DNA of 64,000 bases. Origin: Tabrizicola sp. (GTDB lineage: Bacteria > Pseudomonadota > Alphaproteobacteria > Rhodobacterales > Rhodobacteraceae). The notes beneath the pieces are model-generated. The model ran no database searches, was not told the DNA's origin, and saw nothing but the letters and a program-made list of their open reading frames with translations. The stretch spans positions 220,872-284,871 of the forward strand of contig NZ_JAUXZE010000082.1 of the NCBI RefSeq assembly GCF_030694085.1. The letters run 5' to 3'. The stretch's first letter is position 1. Each line of letters opens with the position of its first letter. Both the position numbers and the translations under genes were made by a program. Positions 6,817-16,145 of the stretch are shown here, one piece after another.

Positions 6817-9555
6817 ATGCTGGGACTTGGATCGATTGCGCGGAAGGTGTTCGGGACCCCGAACGACCGCAAGGTAAAGTCCGTCCGCCCGGTGGTGGCG
6901 CAGATCAACGCGCTGGAGCCAGAGTTCCAGGCGCTGACCGACGACGGCATCATCGCCAAGACGCGCGAGTTTCAGAAGCGGGTGCAAGAGGGCGGCGAAA
7001 GTCTGGAGTCGATCCTGCCCGAGGCGTTCGCCAACTGCCGCGAAGGCGCTCGGCGGGCCTTGGGCCTGCGGGCCTTTGACGTGCAGCTGAAGGGCGGGAT
7101 GTTCCTGCACCAGGGCAACATTTCCGAGATGAAGACGGGCGAAGGCAAGACGCTGGTCGCCACCTTTGCGGCCTATCTGAACGCGCTGACGGGTAAGGGC
7201 GTGCATGTGGTCACGGTGAACGACTACCTGGCCAAGCGCGACGCGGAATGGATGGGCAAGGTCTATGCCGCGCTGGGGATGACCACGGGTGTCGTCTATT
7301 CGCAGCAGCCCGATGCCGAGAAGAAGGCCGCCTACCGCGCCGACATCACCTATGCCACGAACAACGAGCTGGGCTTCGATTACCTGCGTGACAACATGAA
7401 AGCCTCGCTGGAGGACATGGCGCAGCGCGGCCACAACTATGCGATCGTCGACGAAGTGGACTCGATCCTGATCGACGAAGCGCGGACGCCGCTGATCATC
7501 TCGGGTCCCAGCCAGGACCGCAGCCCGCTGTACACGGCGGTGGACAAGGTGATCCCGCATCTGACGCCGGAACACTATGCGGTGGATGAAAAGACCCGCG
7601 GCGTGACCCTGACGGAAGAGGGCAACGACGTCATCGAAGACCTTCTGCGCAAGGAGGGCATCCTGCCGGAAGGGCAGAACCTCTATGCGGCGGAAAGCAC
7701 CACCATCGTCCACCACGTCAACCAGGCCCTGCGGGCGCACAAGCTGTTCTTCAAGGACCAGCAGTACATCGTCCGCGACGGCGAGGTGATGCTGATCGAC
7801 GAATTCACCGGCCGGATGATGAAGGGTCGCCGGTTGTCGGAAGGCCTGCACCAGGCAATCGAGGCGAAGGAAGGGGTCAAGATCAACCCCGAGAACGTGA
7901 CCTACGCCAGCGTGACCTTCCAGAACTACTTCCGCCTGTACGAAAAGTTGGGCGGCATGACCGGCACCGCGGTGACCGAAGCCGAGGAATTCCGCGAGAT
8001 TTACGGTCTGGGCGTGGTCGAGGTCCCGACCAACCGCCCCGTCGCCCGGATCGACGAACATGACCAGGTCTTCCGCACCGCGCGCGAAAAGTATGACGGC
8101 ATCCTGGTCGCCATCAAGGAAGCCCATGCGAAGGGCCAGCCGATCCTGGTCGGCACGACGTCCATCGAGAAATCCGAACAGCTGTCCGCGCTTCTGAAGG
8201 GCGCCGACATCCCGCACAGCGTCCTGAACGCCCGCCAGCACGAGATGGAAGCCAAGATCGTCGCCGATGCCGGCAAGCTGGGCTCGGTCACCATCGCGAC
8301 GAACATGGCCGGCCGCGGCACCGACATCAAGCTGGGCGGCAACGTCGAGTTCAAGGTGATGGAGGCCATCGCGGCCGACCCCGAGGGGGATCACGTCGCC
8401 ATCCGCGCCCGGATCGAGGCCGAGCACACCGGCGAGGAAGAGGCCGTCAAGCAGGCAGGGGGCCTGTTTGTCCTGGGCACCGAACGCCACGAAAGCCGCC
8501 GGATCGACAACCAGCTGCGCGGTCGGTCGGGCCGTCAGGGCGACCCCGGTCGTTCGGCCTTCTTCCTGTCGCTGGAAGACGACCTTATGCGTATCTTCGG
8601 CTCGGAACGGCTGGACAAGATCCTGTCGACGCTGGGCATGAAGGAAGGCGAATCCATCGTTCACCCCTGGGTCAACAAGAGCCTGGAAAAGGCGCAGGCC
8701 AAGGTCGAAGGCCGCAACTTCGACATCCGCAAGCAACTGCTCAAGTTCGATGACGTGATGAACGACCAGCGCAAGGCGATCTTCTCGCAGCGGATGGAGA
8801 TCATGCAGGCTGACCACGTCGCCGACGTCGCCGCCGACATGCGCCACCAGGTGATCGAGGACCTCGTTGACCTGGCGATGCCGCCCAAGTCCTACCCGGA
8901 CGCCTGGGACACCGATGCCCTGACCACTTCGGTCCGCGACATGTTGAACCTGGACCTGCCGATTGCCGATTGGGCCGCCGAAGAAGGCGTCGACCAGGCC
9001 GTGATCCAGGAGCGCATCATCGAGGCCTCGGACAAGATGATGGCCGAGAAGACCGAGAAGTTCGGTGACTCGACCATGCAAACCATCGAGAAGCAGGTTC
9101 TGCTGCAGGCCATCGACAGCAAATGGCGTGAGCATCTCTTGCGGCTGGAGCACCTGCGCTCGGTGGTGAACTTCCGCGGTTATGCGCAGCGCGACCCGCT
9201 GAACGAATACAAGACCGAGGCCTTCCAGCTGTTCGGCAACCTCCTCAACTCGCTGCGCGAGCAGACGACGCAGCAACTGTCGCGCATCCGTCCGGTGACC
9301 AAGGAAGAGCAGGACGAAATGGTGCGTCAGATGGCCGCCGCCCAGGCCGCTGCCCAAGCTCCGACCGTGGTCGAAGCCGCTGCGGCTGCGGCACCCGCCG
9401 CAGCGCTGGCGGCAGCCCCGGCCGCTGAAGCCGCAACCCGGCTGGCCGACTTCGACGAGGCCGATCCGACGACCTGGGGCAACCCTGGGCGCAACGACAT
9501 GTGTCCCTGCGGTTCGGGCGAGAAGTTCAAGCACTGCCACGGTCGCCTTGCTTAA
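6817..9555 (+). CDS. secA: Preprotein translocase ATPase SecA
   Basis: A 912-residue motor that drives preproteins through SecYEG. The start at 6817 (MLGLGSIARKVFG) has a GGAG ribosome binding site and matches the family start; the frame is open further upstream. Walker A MKTGEGKT, the DEVDSILIDEART box and the helicase motif ATNMAGRGTDIKLGG are present. After an Ala/Pro linker the C terminus carries the zinc-binding tail CPCGSGEKFKHCHG that contacts SecB and lipids. It may be cotranscribed with the two exported proteins that follow, though a hairpin separates them. Confidence 0.98.
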   Translation: MLGLGSIARKVFGTPNDRKVKSVRPVVAQINALEPEFQALTDDGIIAKTREFQKRVQEGGESLESILPEAFANCREGARRALGLRAFDVQLKGGMFLHQGNISEMKTGEGKTLVATFAAYLNALTGKGVHVVTVNDYLAKRDAEWMGKVYAALGMTTGVVYSQQPDAEKKAAYRADITYATNNELGFDYLRDNMKASLEDMAQRGHNYAIVDEVDSILIDEARTPLIISGPSQDRSPLYTAVDKVIPHLTPEHYAVDEKTRGVTLTEEGNDVIEDLLRKEGILPEGQNLYAAESTTIVHHVNQALRAHKLFFKDQQYIVRDGEVMLIDEFTGRMMKGRRLSEGLHQAIEAKEGVKINPENVTYASVTFQNYFRLYEKLGGMTGTAVTEAEEFREIYGLGVVEVPTNRPVARIDEHDQVFRTAREKYDGILVAIKEAHAKGQPILVGTTSIEKSEQLSALLKGADIPHSVLNARQHEMEAKIVADAGKLGSVTIATNMAGRGTDIKLGGNVEFKVMEAIAADPEGDHVAIRARIEAEHTGEEEAVKQAGGLFVLGTERHESRRIDNQLRGRSGRQGDPGRSAFFLSLEDDLMRIFGSERLDKILSTLGMKEGESIVHPWVNKSLEKAQAKVEGRNFDIRKQLLKFDDVMNDQRKAIFSQRMEIMQADHVADVAADMRHQVIEDLVDLAMPPKSYPDAWDTDALTTSVRDMLNLDLPIADWAAEEGVDQAVIQERIIEASDKMMAEKTEKFGDSTMQTIEKQVLLQAIDSKWREHLLRLEHLRSVVNFRGYAQRDPLNEYKTEAFQLFGNLLNSLREQTTQQLSRIRPVTKEEQDEMVRQMAAAQAAAQAPTVVEAAAAAAPAAALAAAPAAEAATRLADFDEADPTTWGNPGRNDMCPCGSGEKFKHCHGRLA

Positions 9556-9564
9556 GGCGGCCCC

Positions 9565-9586
9565 CGGCCGGGGTGATTCCCGGCCG
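9565..9586 (+). terminator. Hairpin after secA, terminator-like but without T-run
   Basis: CGGCCGGG (9565-9572) and CCCGGCCG (9579-9586) form a perfect 8-base stem ten bases after the secA stop. No T-tract follows, so it may protect the message end rather than terminate. Confidence 0.5.
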
Positions 9587-9686
9587 ATCAGGGCAGCAAT
9601 CCGTAACCCTTCCCAATTAATGCCATTTCTCCGCCCCTATTCGGCTCTAACCCGGAAACGGTAACGATTCTCACCGGGGCACTGCC

Positions 9687-10598
9687 ATGCTTTGGGGCAA
9701 AAAGGTTCTTCAGGTTTCCGCCGTCCTGGCGGTTGCATTCGGGGCCGCCCACACAGCGGAGAAACTGAAGGCCCCTGCGGCCCAGCATTCGCTTTTGCTG
9801 ACCGCAGCCGATGTAGTGCGCGCGCCACGCACGCCTAGCGTTCAGTCGGAAAATCCCGCCGTCCCGCAATCCGCCTCGCTGAGCAGCCCCACCGACACGG
9901 GACTGGGTCAGGTCACTGGCATAACCACCGTCGCGGCTGCAGCACCGGGCCTGGTCGGAGAGGGATGTCAGGCGCGGCTGTCGCTTCTTCCCCTTCCCGG
10001 CGCGATGATCGAAGCAAGGCTGACCGCGCCCTGCAACCGGGGTGAACGTTTCGTGGTCCGACATTCCGGCCTGTCCTTCTCGGCGCAGACCCAGGCCGAC
10101 GGGCGGGCGACGGTGATCCTTCCGGCACTGCGGTCCGATGCGATGGTTGCAGTCTACCTGCAGGATTCGCGCCTGGTCCTGGGTCGGCTCACCGTCCCGG
10201 ATGCCGCAACTTACGCCCGCTATGCCATCAGCTGGGACAGCCCGGTCGAAATGGAGCTGCGGGTCACCGAAGGCGACCGTGTGCTGATCGGCAGCGCGGC
10301 TCTGTCAGGGCTGGAACAGGGTGTGATCGCGCTGGGACAGACCAATCTTCCTTCGCCGGTTCTGGCCCGGGTCTATTCGGTCCCCGGCAAAGACCTGGGC
10401 AAGGCGGACATCACCGGCGAGCTGCGGATCACGCCTGCGACCTGCGGCCGGACCCTGCGGGTCGAGACGGCACATTCCAGCGGCGGCGTCGCCTTTACCG
10501 CCGAGCATAGCATTGCCGTGCCGATGTGCGGGACCGCAGGTGACATTCTGGTGTTGAAGAATCTTGCGCCTCCCCTGAAACTCGCCGCTCCTAAGTAA
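9687..10598 (+). CDS. Exported protein of unknown function
   Basis: A 303-residue protein with a hydrophobic N-terminal segment ('VLQVSAVLAVAFGAAHTA') that may be a signal peptide or anchor, then an Ala/Pro/Ser-rich linker to about residue 90. The rest is a beta-rich region with three cysteines ('GEGCQARL', 'TAPCNRGERF', 'ATCGRTLRVE', 'VPMCGTAG'; four in all), suggesting disulfides in the periplasm. No catalytic motif was recognised. It ends 15 bases before the PstS/OmpA fusion and probably shares its transcript, so a joint envelope function is likely but unproven. Confidence 0.75.
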   Translation: MLWGKKVLQVSAVLAVAFGAAHTAEKLKAPAAQHSLLLTAADVVRAPRTPSVQSENPAVPQSASLSSPTDTGLGQVTGITTVAAAAPGLVGEGCQARLSLLPLPGAMIEARLTAPCNRGERFVVRHSGLSFSAQTQADGRATVILPALRSDAMVAVYLQDSRLVLGRLTVPDAATYARYAISWDSPVEMELRVTEGDRVLIGSAALSGLEQGVIALGQTNLPSPVLARVYSVPGKDLGKADITGELRITPATCGRTLRVETAHSSGGVAFTAEHSIAVPMCGTAGDILVLKNLAPPLKLAAPK

Positions 10599-10613
10599 GG
10601 TTCGGAACGGTCG

Positions 10614-12125
10614 ATGGGTGTGAAGGCAGGACTCGCGGCGCTTTGCGCTGCGCTGTGTTTTTCGGGCTCGGCCTTTGCCCAGGATGTCACCCTGGTTGCC
10701 CGTGAGGGTGGGATCGTGCTGACCGGCACCTTGCGGGGTTATGACGGCGAATTCTACCGCATCGACACGGCCTATGGGGCGCTGACCGTGGATGGTCAGG
10801 GGGTGATCTGCGAAGGCCCGGCCTGCCCGGACCTGATTGCACCCAAGGCGGTGATGCGGATCGTTGGCTCGCCAGACGCCGCGGGACTCTTGCCCGCACT
10901 GTTCCTGGCCTTCGCCCAGGCGCGGGGCCTGATCTACGAGACCGGGGAGGGCGAGGGTTACCAGGCTCGCATCCTGGACCCGGAAAGCCGCAAGGATCTG
11001 GCCGAGGTTTCGTTCACACCGATGGCGCCGGATCTTGCCACAGCTGCTGTACAGGACGGGGCGGCAGACCTGAAGCTTGCCTTCCGCGCCCAGCCGGACC
11101 TGGGCAGCCACTCTGTCGCAATGGACGCGCTGGTGGTGCTGGTGGCCCCGGACAATCCCACGCCCGAGATTTCCACGATCGAGTTGGCGAAGATCCTTGG
11201 AGGAGAGGTCGGCAACTGGGCGCAGATCGGCGGGCCGGACATGCCGGTGGTGCTGCACGCCCTTGCGGGTGAAACCGACCTGCAGCGCGCGCTGGGCGAA
11301 AGGCTTGGCACCCAGGCAACGGCCGCGGTGCTGCACAACGATCTTGCAACGCTGGCCACGGCGGTGGCGAAAGACCCCTGGGCTGTCGCGATTTCGGGCC
11401 GATCTGCGATTGCTCCGGCGCGGCGGATGCCGCTCACCGACAGCTGCGGCTTCCCGCTCTTGCCGACGCCGCTGGCGATCAAGGCCGAGGATTATCCCCT
11501 GGCGCTTCCGGTGCTGCTGCTGACGCCCAAGCGCCGCTTGCCGCTACTGACGCGTGAGTTTCTGGATTTCCTGCGTACGCCCGCAGCACAGGCGGCCGTC
11601 GCGGCGGCGGGCTTCGTCGATCGTTCGGCAAGCCGCCAGCCGATGACGGCGGACGGATTGCGGCTGCTCAACGCGATCAAGGGTGCAGGCGAGGACGTGA
11701 CTTTGGCCGACCTCAAGCGGCTGGCCGAGATCATGGACGGGGCGGACCGGGTGTCGCTGACCTTCCGCTTCGAGGACGGCTCCTCGACGCTGGATGCGCA
11801 GTCGCAGGACAACCTGGCCGACCTTGCCCAGTTGATCGCGGCAGGGCAGTTCCGCAACCAGAAGCTGGTGCTGGCCGGGTTCTCGGATGGCTCCGGCGCG
11901 GCGGGGGCGAATCTTGCGCTGTCAGTGGAACGCGCGGCGAAGGTCGCACAAGAGCTGGCGGCGGTGGCCCCGGACCTGTCGCCCACGGACCTGCCGGTGG
12001 TCGAAGGCTTCGGCGAGGCGCTGCCGATGGCCTGCGACGAGACGGCAATCGGCCGCCAGCTGAACCGGAGGGTGGAGCTGTGGGTCGTGCCCGACTTCGC
12101 GCCCGCCGAGGCCCCCGCTCCTTAG
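10614..12125 (+). CDS. PstS-like periplasmic binding domain fused to OmpA peptidoglycan-binding domain
   Basis: A 503-residue secreted protein. After a signal peptide (ending SGSAFAQ) residues about 70-340 resemble a phosphate-type periplasmic solute-binding protein ('IVGSPDAAGLLPALFLAFA', 'STIELAKILGGEVGNWAQIGG'). Residues about 375-495 form an OmpA-like domain ('LTFRFEDGSSTLDAQSQDNL', 'LVLAGFSDGSGAAGANLALS', 'QLNRRVELWV') that would hold it to the cell wall. The usual TSGT-type phosphate-binding residues were not found, so the ligand is unknown. No ABC permease is nearby. The stop overlaps that of mtlK on the opposite strand. Confidence 0.82.
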   Translation: MGVKAGLAALCAALCFSGSAFAQDVTLVAREGGIVLTGTLRGYDGEFYRIDTAYGALTVDGQGVICEGPACPDLIAPKAVMRIVGSPDAAGLLPALFLAFAQARGLIYETGEGEGYQARILDPESRKDLAEVSFTPMAPDLATAAVQDGAADLKLAFRAQPDLGSHSVAMDALVVLVAPDNPTPEISTIELAKILGGEVGNWAQIGGPDMPVVLHALAGETDLQRALGERLGTQATAAVLHNDLATLATAVAKDPWAVAISGRSAIAPARRMPLTDSCGFPLLPTPLAIKAEDYPLALPVLLLTPKRRLPLLTREFLDFLRTPAAQAAVAAAGFVDRSASRQPMTADGLRLLNAIKGAGEDVTLADLKRLAEIMDGADRVSLTFRFEDGSSTLDAQSQDNLADLAQLIAAGQFRNQKLVLAGFSDGSGAAGANLALSVERAAKVAQELAAVAPDLSPTDLPVVEGFGEALPMACDETAIGRQLNRRVELWVVPDFAPAEAPAP

Positions 12126-13546
12126 GCGAGATACTCGGTCAGTGTCTGCGCCGTACCGACCGCCCAAAGCCGGTTCAGCTGCCGCTCGAAGGCCTGCGCA
12201 AACCGCGCATCCTGCCCCAGATCGCCGTAGACCGCCGCCATCTCCAGCCATGCCGCCGGACGCGCCTTCGCCGCCTTGGCCCGGACGACCAGCGCGTCCC
12301 AGTCCGGGTCGTTCGGCGGGATTACCGTCCCGCTGTCCGTTTCGCCAAAGCAATACCGGCACCACATCGCGCTGACCAAGGCCAGCCCCTCGACCGATCC
12401 GCCCGCCGCCAGCGCATCGCGGATCGAGGGGACGATGAATTTCGGCTGCCGGTTCGACCCGTCCAGGCAAAGCCGCCGCTCGGTATCCGCGACCTCGGGA
12501 TTGCTGAAACGCTCGACGATCAGGCGGTAGTAGTCACCCAGGTTGGTGTCGGGGACGGGCGGGATATAGGGGATGATCTCATCCATCTCGACCTTGTCGA
12601 GCAGGCCCCGGATCAGCGGGTCCGCCATCGCTTCGTGGACATACTCGATGTCCATCAATCCGCCGGGATAGGCGATGGTCGCATGTCCGCCGTTCAGGAT
12701 GCGGATCTTCATCATCTCGAAATTGTGGACGTGGGGCGTCAGCGTCACCCCCGCCTTTTCGAACGCCGGACGACCTGAGGGGAAGTTGTCCTCCAGCACC
12801 CACTGCCGGAACGGCTCACAGGTCACCGGCACCGGATCGTCGCCCAGACCGAACGCCGCCGCCATTGCCCGTTCCCGCGGGCCGGTGGCGGGCGTGATCC
12901 GGTCCACCATGCCGTTCGGGAAGGCGACGTTCGCCTTGATCCAGTCGGCCAGCGCAGGGTCCTTGATCGCGGCAAGGCCCGTCACCGCAGCCATCGTCAC
13001 CTGCCCGTTGCCCGGTAGGTTGTCGCAGCTCATCACCGTGAATGGCGGCACCCCCGCCGCCTTCCGAGCCTTCAGTGCCGCGATGATCGCCCCGAAGGCG
13101 GTCCGGTGCGGGTCCGCAGCATCGGCCATGATTTCGGGGTGGTCGGGATCGAACTCTCCGGTCGCCGGGTTGATGAAATAACCGCCTTCGGTCACGGTCA
13201 AGCTTACGATGCGGATCTCTGGCCGCGCCATCGCCGCGATCAGGGCCGCATTGTCGGGTTCTACTGGCAGGAAGTCGATCATCGACCCCACCCGCCGCGC
13301 CGATTTGCCCTTGGGGTCCAGCTCGATCACCGTGGACAGGCAATCCTGTGCTCGCAAGGCGTCCCGCATCCGGGCATCGCCCTCGCGCACCCCTGCGCCC
13401 AGGATTGCCCAGTCGTGGTTCAGTCCCATGCCGAAAAGGTCGTCTAGGTAGACGGCCATATGCGCCCGGTGGAAATTCCCCAGCCCGATATGGACGATGC
13501 CGGGGGTCAGCTTGGAACGATCATAGGCGGGGAGATGGACAGTCAT
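12122..13546 (-). CDS. mtlK: Mannitol 2-dehydrogenase (long-chain polyol dehydrogenase)
   Basis: A 474-residue NAD-dependent dehydrogenase oxidising D-mannitol to D-fructose (D-arabinitol is a usual side substrate). 'GIVHIGLGNFHRAHMAVY' near the N terminus is the nucleotide-binding stretch, and MKIRILNGGH supplies the family signature K-x4-N-x2-H with the catalytic Lys. It is the last gene of the polyol operon, three bases after smoS. The sugar kinases found next to mtlK in R. sphaeroides (mtlZ, xylB, as recalled) are not in this window; the operon ends against a convergent gene. Confidence 0.93.
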   Translation of the reverse strand: MTVHLPAYDRSKLTPGIVHIGLGNFHRAHMAVYLDDLFGMGLNHDWAILGAGVREGDARMRDALRAQDCLSTVIELDPKGKSARRVGSMIDFLPVEPDNAALIAAMARPEIRIVSLTVTEGGYFINPATGEFDPDHPEIMADAADPHRTAFGAIIAALKARKAAGVPPFTVMSCDNLPGNGQVTMAAVTGLAAIKDPALADWIKANVAFPNGMVDRITPATGPRERAMAAAFGLGDDPVPVTCEPFRQWVLEDNFPSGRPAFEKAGVTLTPHVHNFEMMKIRILNGGHATIAYPGGLMDIEYVHEAMADPLIRGLLDKVEMDEIIPYIPPVPDTNLGDYYRLIVERFSNPEVADTERRLCLDGSNRQPKFIVPSIRDALAAGGSVEGLALVSAMWCRYCFGETDSGTVIPPNDPDWDALVVRAKAAKARPAAWLEMAAVYGDLGQDARFAQAFERQLNRLWAVGTAQTLTEYLA

Positions 13547-13549
13547 GGC

Positions 13550-14314
13550 TCAGCTCATCCAGTTTCCGCCGTCGACGTTGAACGTCTGGGCGACGATGTA
13601 ATCGGATTCGGACGAGGCCAGGAACACCGCCGCGCCAGTCATGTCTTCAGGACGCCCCATGCGGCCATAGGGGACGGCCTCGCCGACCTCGCGCTTCTTC
13701 TGGCCCTTGGGCTTGCCCTCGTACTTGGCGAACAAGGCATCCACCGCGTCCCACATCGGGGTATCGACGACACCTGGCGCAATGCCGTTCACGTTGATCT
13801 TGTGCCTGATCAGGTCCAGCCCCGCCGATTGCGTCAGACTGATGACGGCGGCTTTGGAGGCGCAGTAGACCCCCACCAGCGCCTCACCCCGCCGTCCGGC
13901 CTGTGACGCCATGTTGATGATCTTGCCGCCCCGGCCCTGCGCGATCATCACCTTAGCCACTGCCTGCAACGGAAACAGCGTCCCCGCGACGTTGACGGCG
14001 AAAAGCTTGTCATAGCTGGCCCGGGTAATATCCACGATAGGCGCCAGATCGAAGATGGCGGCGTTGTTCAGAAGGATATCGATCCCCCCGCCCCAATCCG
14101 CCGCCGCCTTGACGCCGGCGTCGATCGAGGCCTGGTCGGTCACGTCCATCGTGATGCCGATAGTCCGGTCGCCCAGCTGCGCCGCCGCGTCTTCAGCCCC
14201 GCCGATATCGGCAATCGCCACCCGCGCGCCTTCGCGCAAATAGGCCTCCACAAAGGCCAGCCCGATGCCCCGCGCCCCACCCGTGATCAGCGCCGTTTTG
14301 CCTGCAAGTCTCAT
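13550..14314 (-). CDS. smoS: Sorbitol / galactitol dehydrogenase (short-chain dehydrogenase)
   Basis: A 254-residue classical SDR. TGGARGIG (11-18) binds NAD, NNA follows at 83-85, and Ser137, Tyr150 and Lys154 (VYCASK) form the catalytic set. Length and position match SmoS of Rhodobacter, which oxidises D-glucitol to fructose and galactitol to tagatose. Its start overlaps the smoK stop by four bases, so translation is coupled. Family and context are sure; exact polyol specificity is inferred. Confidence 0.9.
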   Translation of the reverse strand: MRLAGKTALITGGARGIGLAFVEAYLREGARVAIADIGGAEDAAAQLGDRTIGITMDVTDQASIDAGVKAAADWGGGIDILLNNAAIFDLAPIVDITRASYDKLFAVNVAGTLFPLQAVAKVMIAQGRGGKIINMASQAGRRGEALVGVYCASKAAVISLTQSAGLDLIRHKINVNGIAPGVVDTPMWDAVDALFAKYEGKPKGQKKREVGEAVPYGRMGRPEDMTGAAVFLASSESDYIVAQTFNVDGGNWMS

Positions 14315-15300
14315 ATCGCCAGTCCATTCGTGTCAAAGCGGTGAATTTTCCCGGCCGGAGCCAGCCGGATGCGGTCGCCGTGGCGGGCATGCACTTCACC
14401 CGGCGCGCGCACGGTCATCGTGCCCAGGCCCTCGACCGCGACCTTCAGGAAGCTGTCGGACCCAAGGTGTTCCGACAGGCCCACGACACCCTCCCACGGT
14501 CCATCGCCGACCGTGATATGCTCGGGCCGGATGCCGATGGTGTGGGCGTTGTGCTTCGCGGCCTCGGCGCCTTCGATCAGGTTCATCTTCGGGCTGCCGA
14601 TAAAGCTTGCGACGAAGACATTGCGCGGGAAGTTGTACAGTTCCAGCGGCGCGCCGACCTGTTCGATGCGGCCCGCGTTCAGGACGACGATCTTGTCGGC
14701 CATGGTCATGGCTTCGACCTGGTCGTGCGTCACATAGATCATCGTGGTCTGAAGGCTTTGGTGCAGTTCCGAAATCTCCTGCCGCATCCCGACGCGCAAG
14801 GCGGCGTCAAGGTTCGAGAGCGGCTCATCGAAAAGGAACGCTGCCGGTTCCCGCACGATGGCGCGCCCGATGGCAACCCGCTGGCGCTGGCCGCCCGACA
14901 GCTGGCCCGGACGGCGGTCAAGGTAGTTCGACAGGTTCAGCACCTTGGCCGCGCGTTCGACGCGCTTTTCCTGTTCCGCCTGGTCCATCCCCGCCATCTT
15001 CAGCGGAAAGGCGATGTTCTTCCGAACCGTCATGTGGGGATACAAAGCGTAGCTTTGGAACACCATCGCCAGACCCCGCTTGGCGGGCGGCAGGTTGGTC
15101 GCATCCTTGCCGTCGATGTCGATCACGCCCGAGGTGGTATCCTCCAGCCCCGCGATCAGCCGCAGAAGCGTGGATTTCCCGCAGCCCGAGGGGCCGACGA
15201 AGACGACGAACTCGCCGTTTTCGATGGTCAGGTCGATGCCGGGGATGACGTCGACCTCGCCAAAGGACTTGCGGACTTGCGTCAGTTGGATCTTGCCCAT
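14311..15300 (-). CDS. smoK: Polyol ABC transporter ATP-binding protein
   Basis: A 329-residue MalK/UgpC-type ATPase. Walker A GPSGCGKST, signature LSGGQRQRVAIGRA, Walker B FLFDEPLSNLDA and the switch His in VTHDQ are intact, followed by a C-terminal regulatory (TOBE/OB-type) region. It powers import of sorbitol/mannitol through SmoF and SmoG. It lies seven bases downstream of smoG. Confidence 0.94.
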   Translation of the reverse strand: MGKIQLTQVRKSFGEVDVIPGIDLTIENGEFVVFVGPSGCGKSTLLRLIAGLEDTTSGVIDIDGKDATNLPPAKRGLAMVFQSYALYPHMTVRKNIAFPLKMAGMDQAEQEKRVERAAKVLNLSNYLDRRPGQLSGGQRQRVAIGRAIVREPAAFLFDEPLSNLDAALRVGMRQEISELHQSLQTTMIYVTHDQVEAMTMADKIVVLNAGRIEQVGAPLELYNFPRNVFVASFIGSPKMNLIEGAEAAKHNAHTIGIRPEHITVGDGPWEGVVGLSEHLGSDSFLKVAVEGLGTMTVRAPGEVHARHGDRIRLAPAGKIHRFDTNGLAI

Positions 15301-15307
15301 GATTTCC

Positions 15308-16138
15308 TCACTTCACCGCGCCAAAGGTCAGGCCACGGACGAGTTGCTTCTGGCTGAACCAGCCAAGGATCAGGATCGGCAGGATCGCCATCGCCGATGC
15401 CGCCGAAAGTTTCGCGTAGAACAGGCCCTGCGGCGCCGAGAAGCTGGCGATGAAAGCCGACAGGGGGGCTGCCTTGGTCGTGGTCAGGACGATGGTCCAG
15501 AACGCCTCGTTCCAGGCGAGGATGATGTTCAACAGCATGGTCGAGGCGATGCCGGGCAGCGCCATCGGGGTCAGGACATAGACGATCTCGTTCCAGAGAC
15601 CGGCCCCGTCCATCCGGGCGGCCTCCAGGATCTCGCCGGGGATTTCCTTGAAGTAGGTGTAAAGCATCCAGATGATGATCGGCAGGTTCATCAGCATCAG
15701 GACCAGGACAAGGCCCAGCTTGGTGTCGATCAGGCCAAGCCGCTGGAAGATCAGGTACAGCGGGATCATCACCGCGACGGCGGGCATCATCTTGGTGGAC
15801 AGCATCCACATCAGCAGATCCTTGGTCTTCCGCCCCGGCACGAAGGCCATCGCCCAGGCCGAGGGGATCGCGATCACCAGACCCAGCAGGGTAGATCCGA
15901 CGGCGATGACGACCGAGTTCAGGAAGAACCGGGGATAGTCCGACCGCGCCCAGACATCGGCGTAGTTCTCCAGCGTCCACGAGGCCGACAGGAACTGCGG
16001 CGGCATGGCGACGGCGCTGGCTTCGGTCTTGAAGCTGGTCAGGATCATCCAGAGGACGGGGAAGAAGATGATCAGCGCGACCGACCAGGCGGCCAGGGTG
16101 GTGATCAGCTTGCGGCGGGGGGAAAGGGCGCGGGCCAT
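15308..16138 (-). CDS. smoG: Polyol ABC transporter permease (MalG type)
   Basis: A 276-residue inner-membrane permease with about six hydrophobic segments and the ATPase-contact loop 'EAARMDGAGLWNEIVYVLTPMALPG' (EAA motif). The start at 16138 (MARALSPRRK) is chosen because GAGG stands nine bases upstream and it falls seven bases after the smoF stop; the frame is open ten codons further. It pairs with SmoF to form the membrane channel of the polyol importer. Confidence 0.93.
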   Translation of the reverse strand: MARALSPRRKLITTLAAWSVALIIFFPVLWMILTSFKTEASAVAMPPQFLSASWTLENYADVWARSDYPRFFLNSVVIAVGSTLLGLVIAIPSAWAMAFVPGRKTKDLLMWMLSTKMMPAVAVMIPLYLIFQRLGLIDTKLGLVLVLMLMNLPIIIWMLYTYFKEIPGEILEAARMDGAGLWNEIVYVLTPMALPGIASTMLLNIILAWNEAFWTIVLTTTKAAPLSAFIASFSAPQGLFYAKLSAASAMAILPILILGWFSQKQLVRGLTFGAVK

Positions 16139-16145
16139 GGGAACC

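Noticed and set aside
6790..9540. Long minus-strand open frame (916 codons) opposite secA
   Set aside because: A shadow of secA with Arg/His/Gly-biased composition and no recognisable domains.
9588..10064. 158-codon minus-strand frame opposite the secreted protein after secA
   Set aside because: Overlaps a gene with a hydrophobic leader and sensible operon position; no features of its own.
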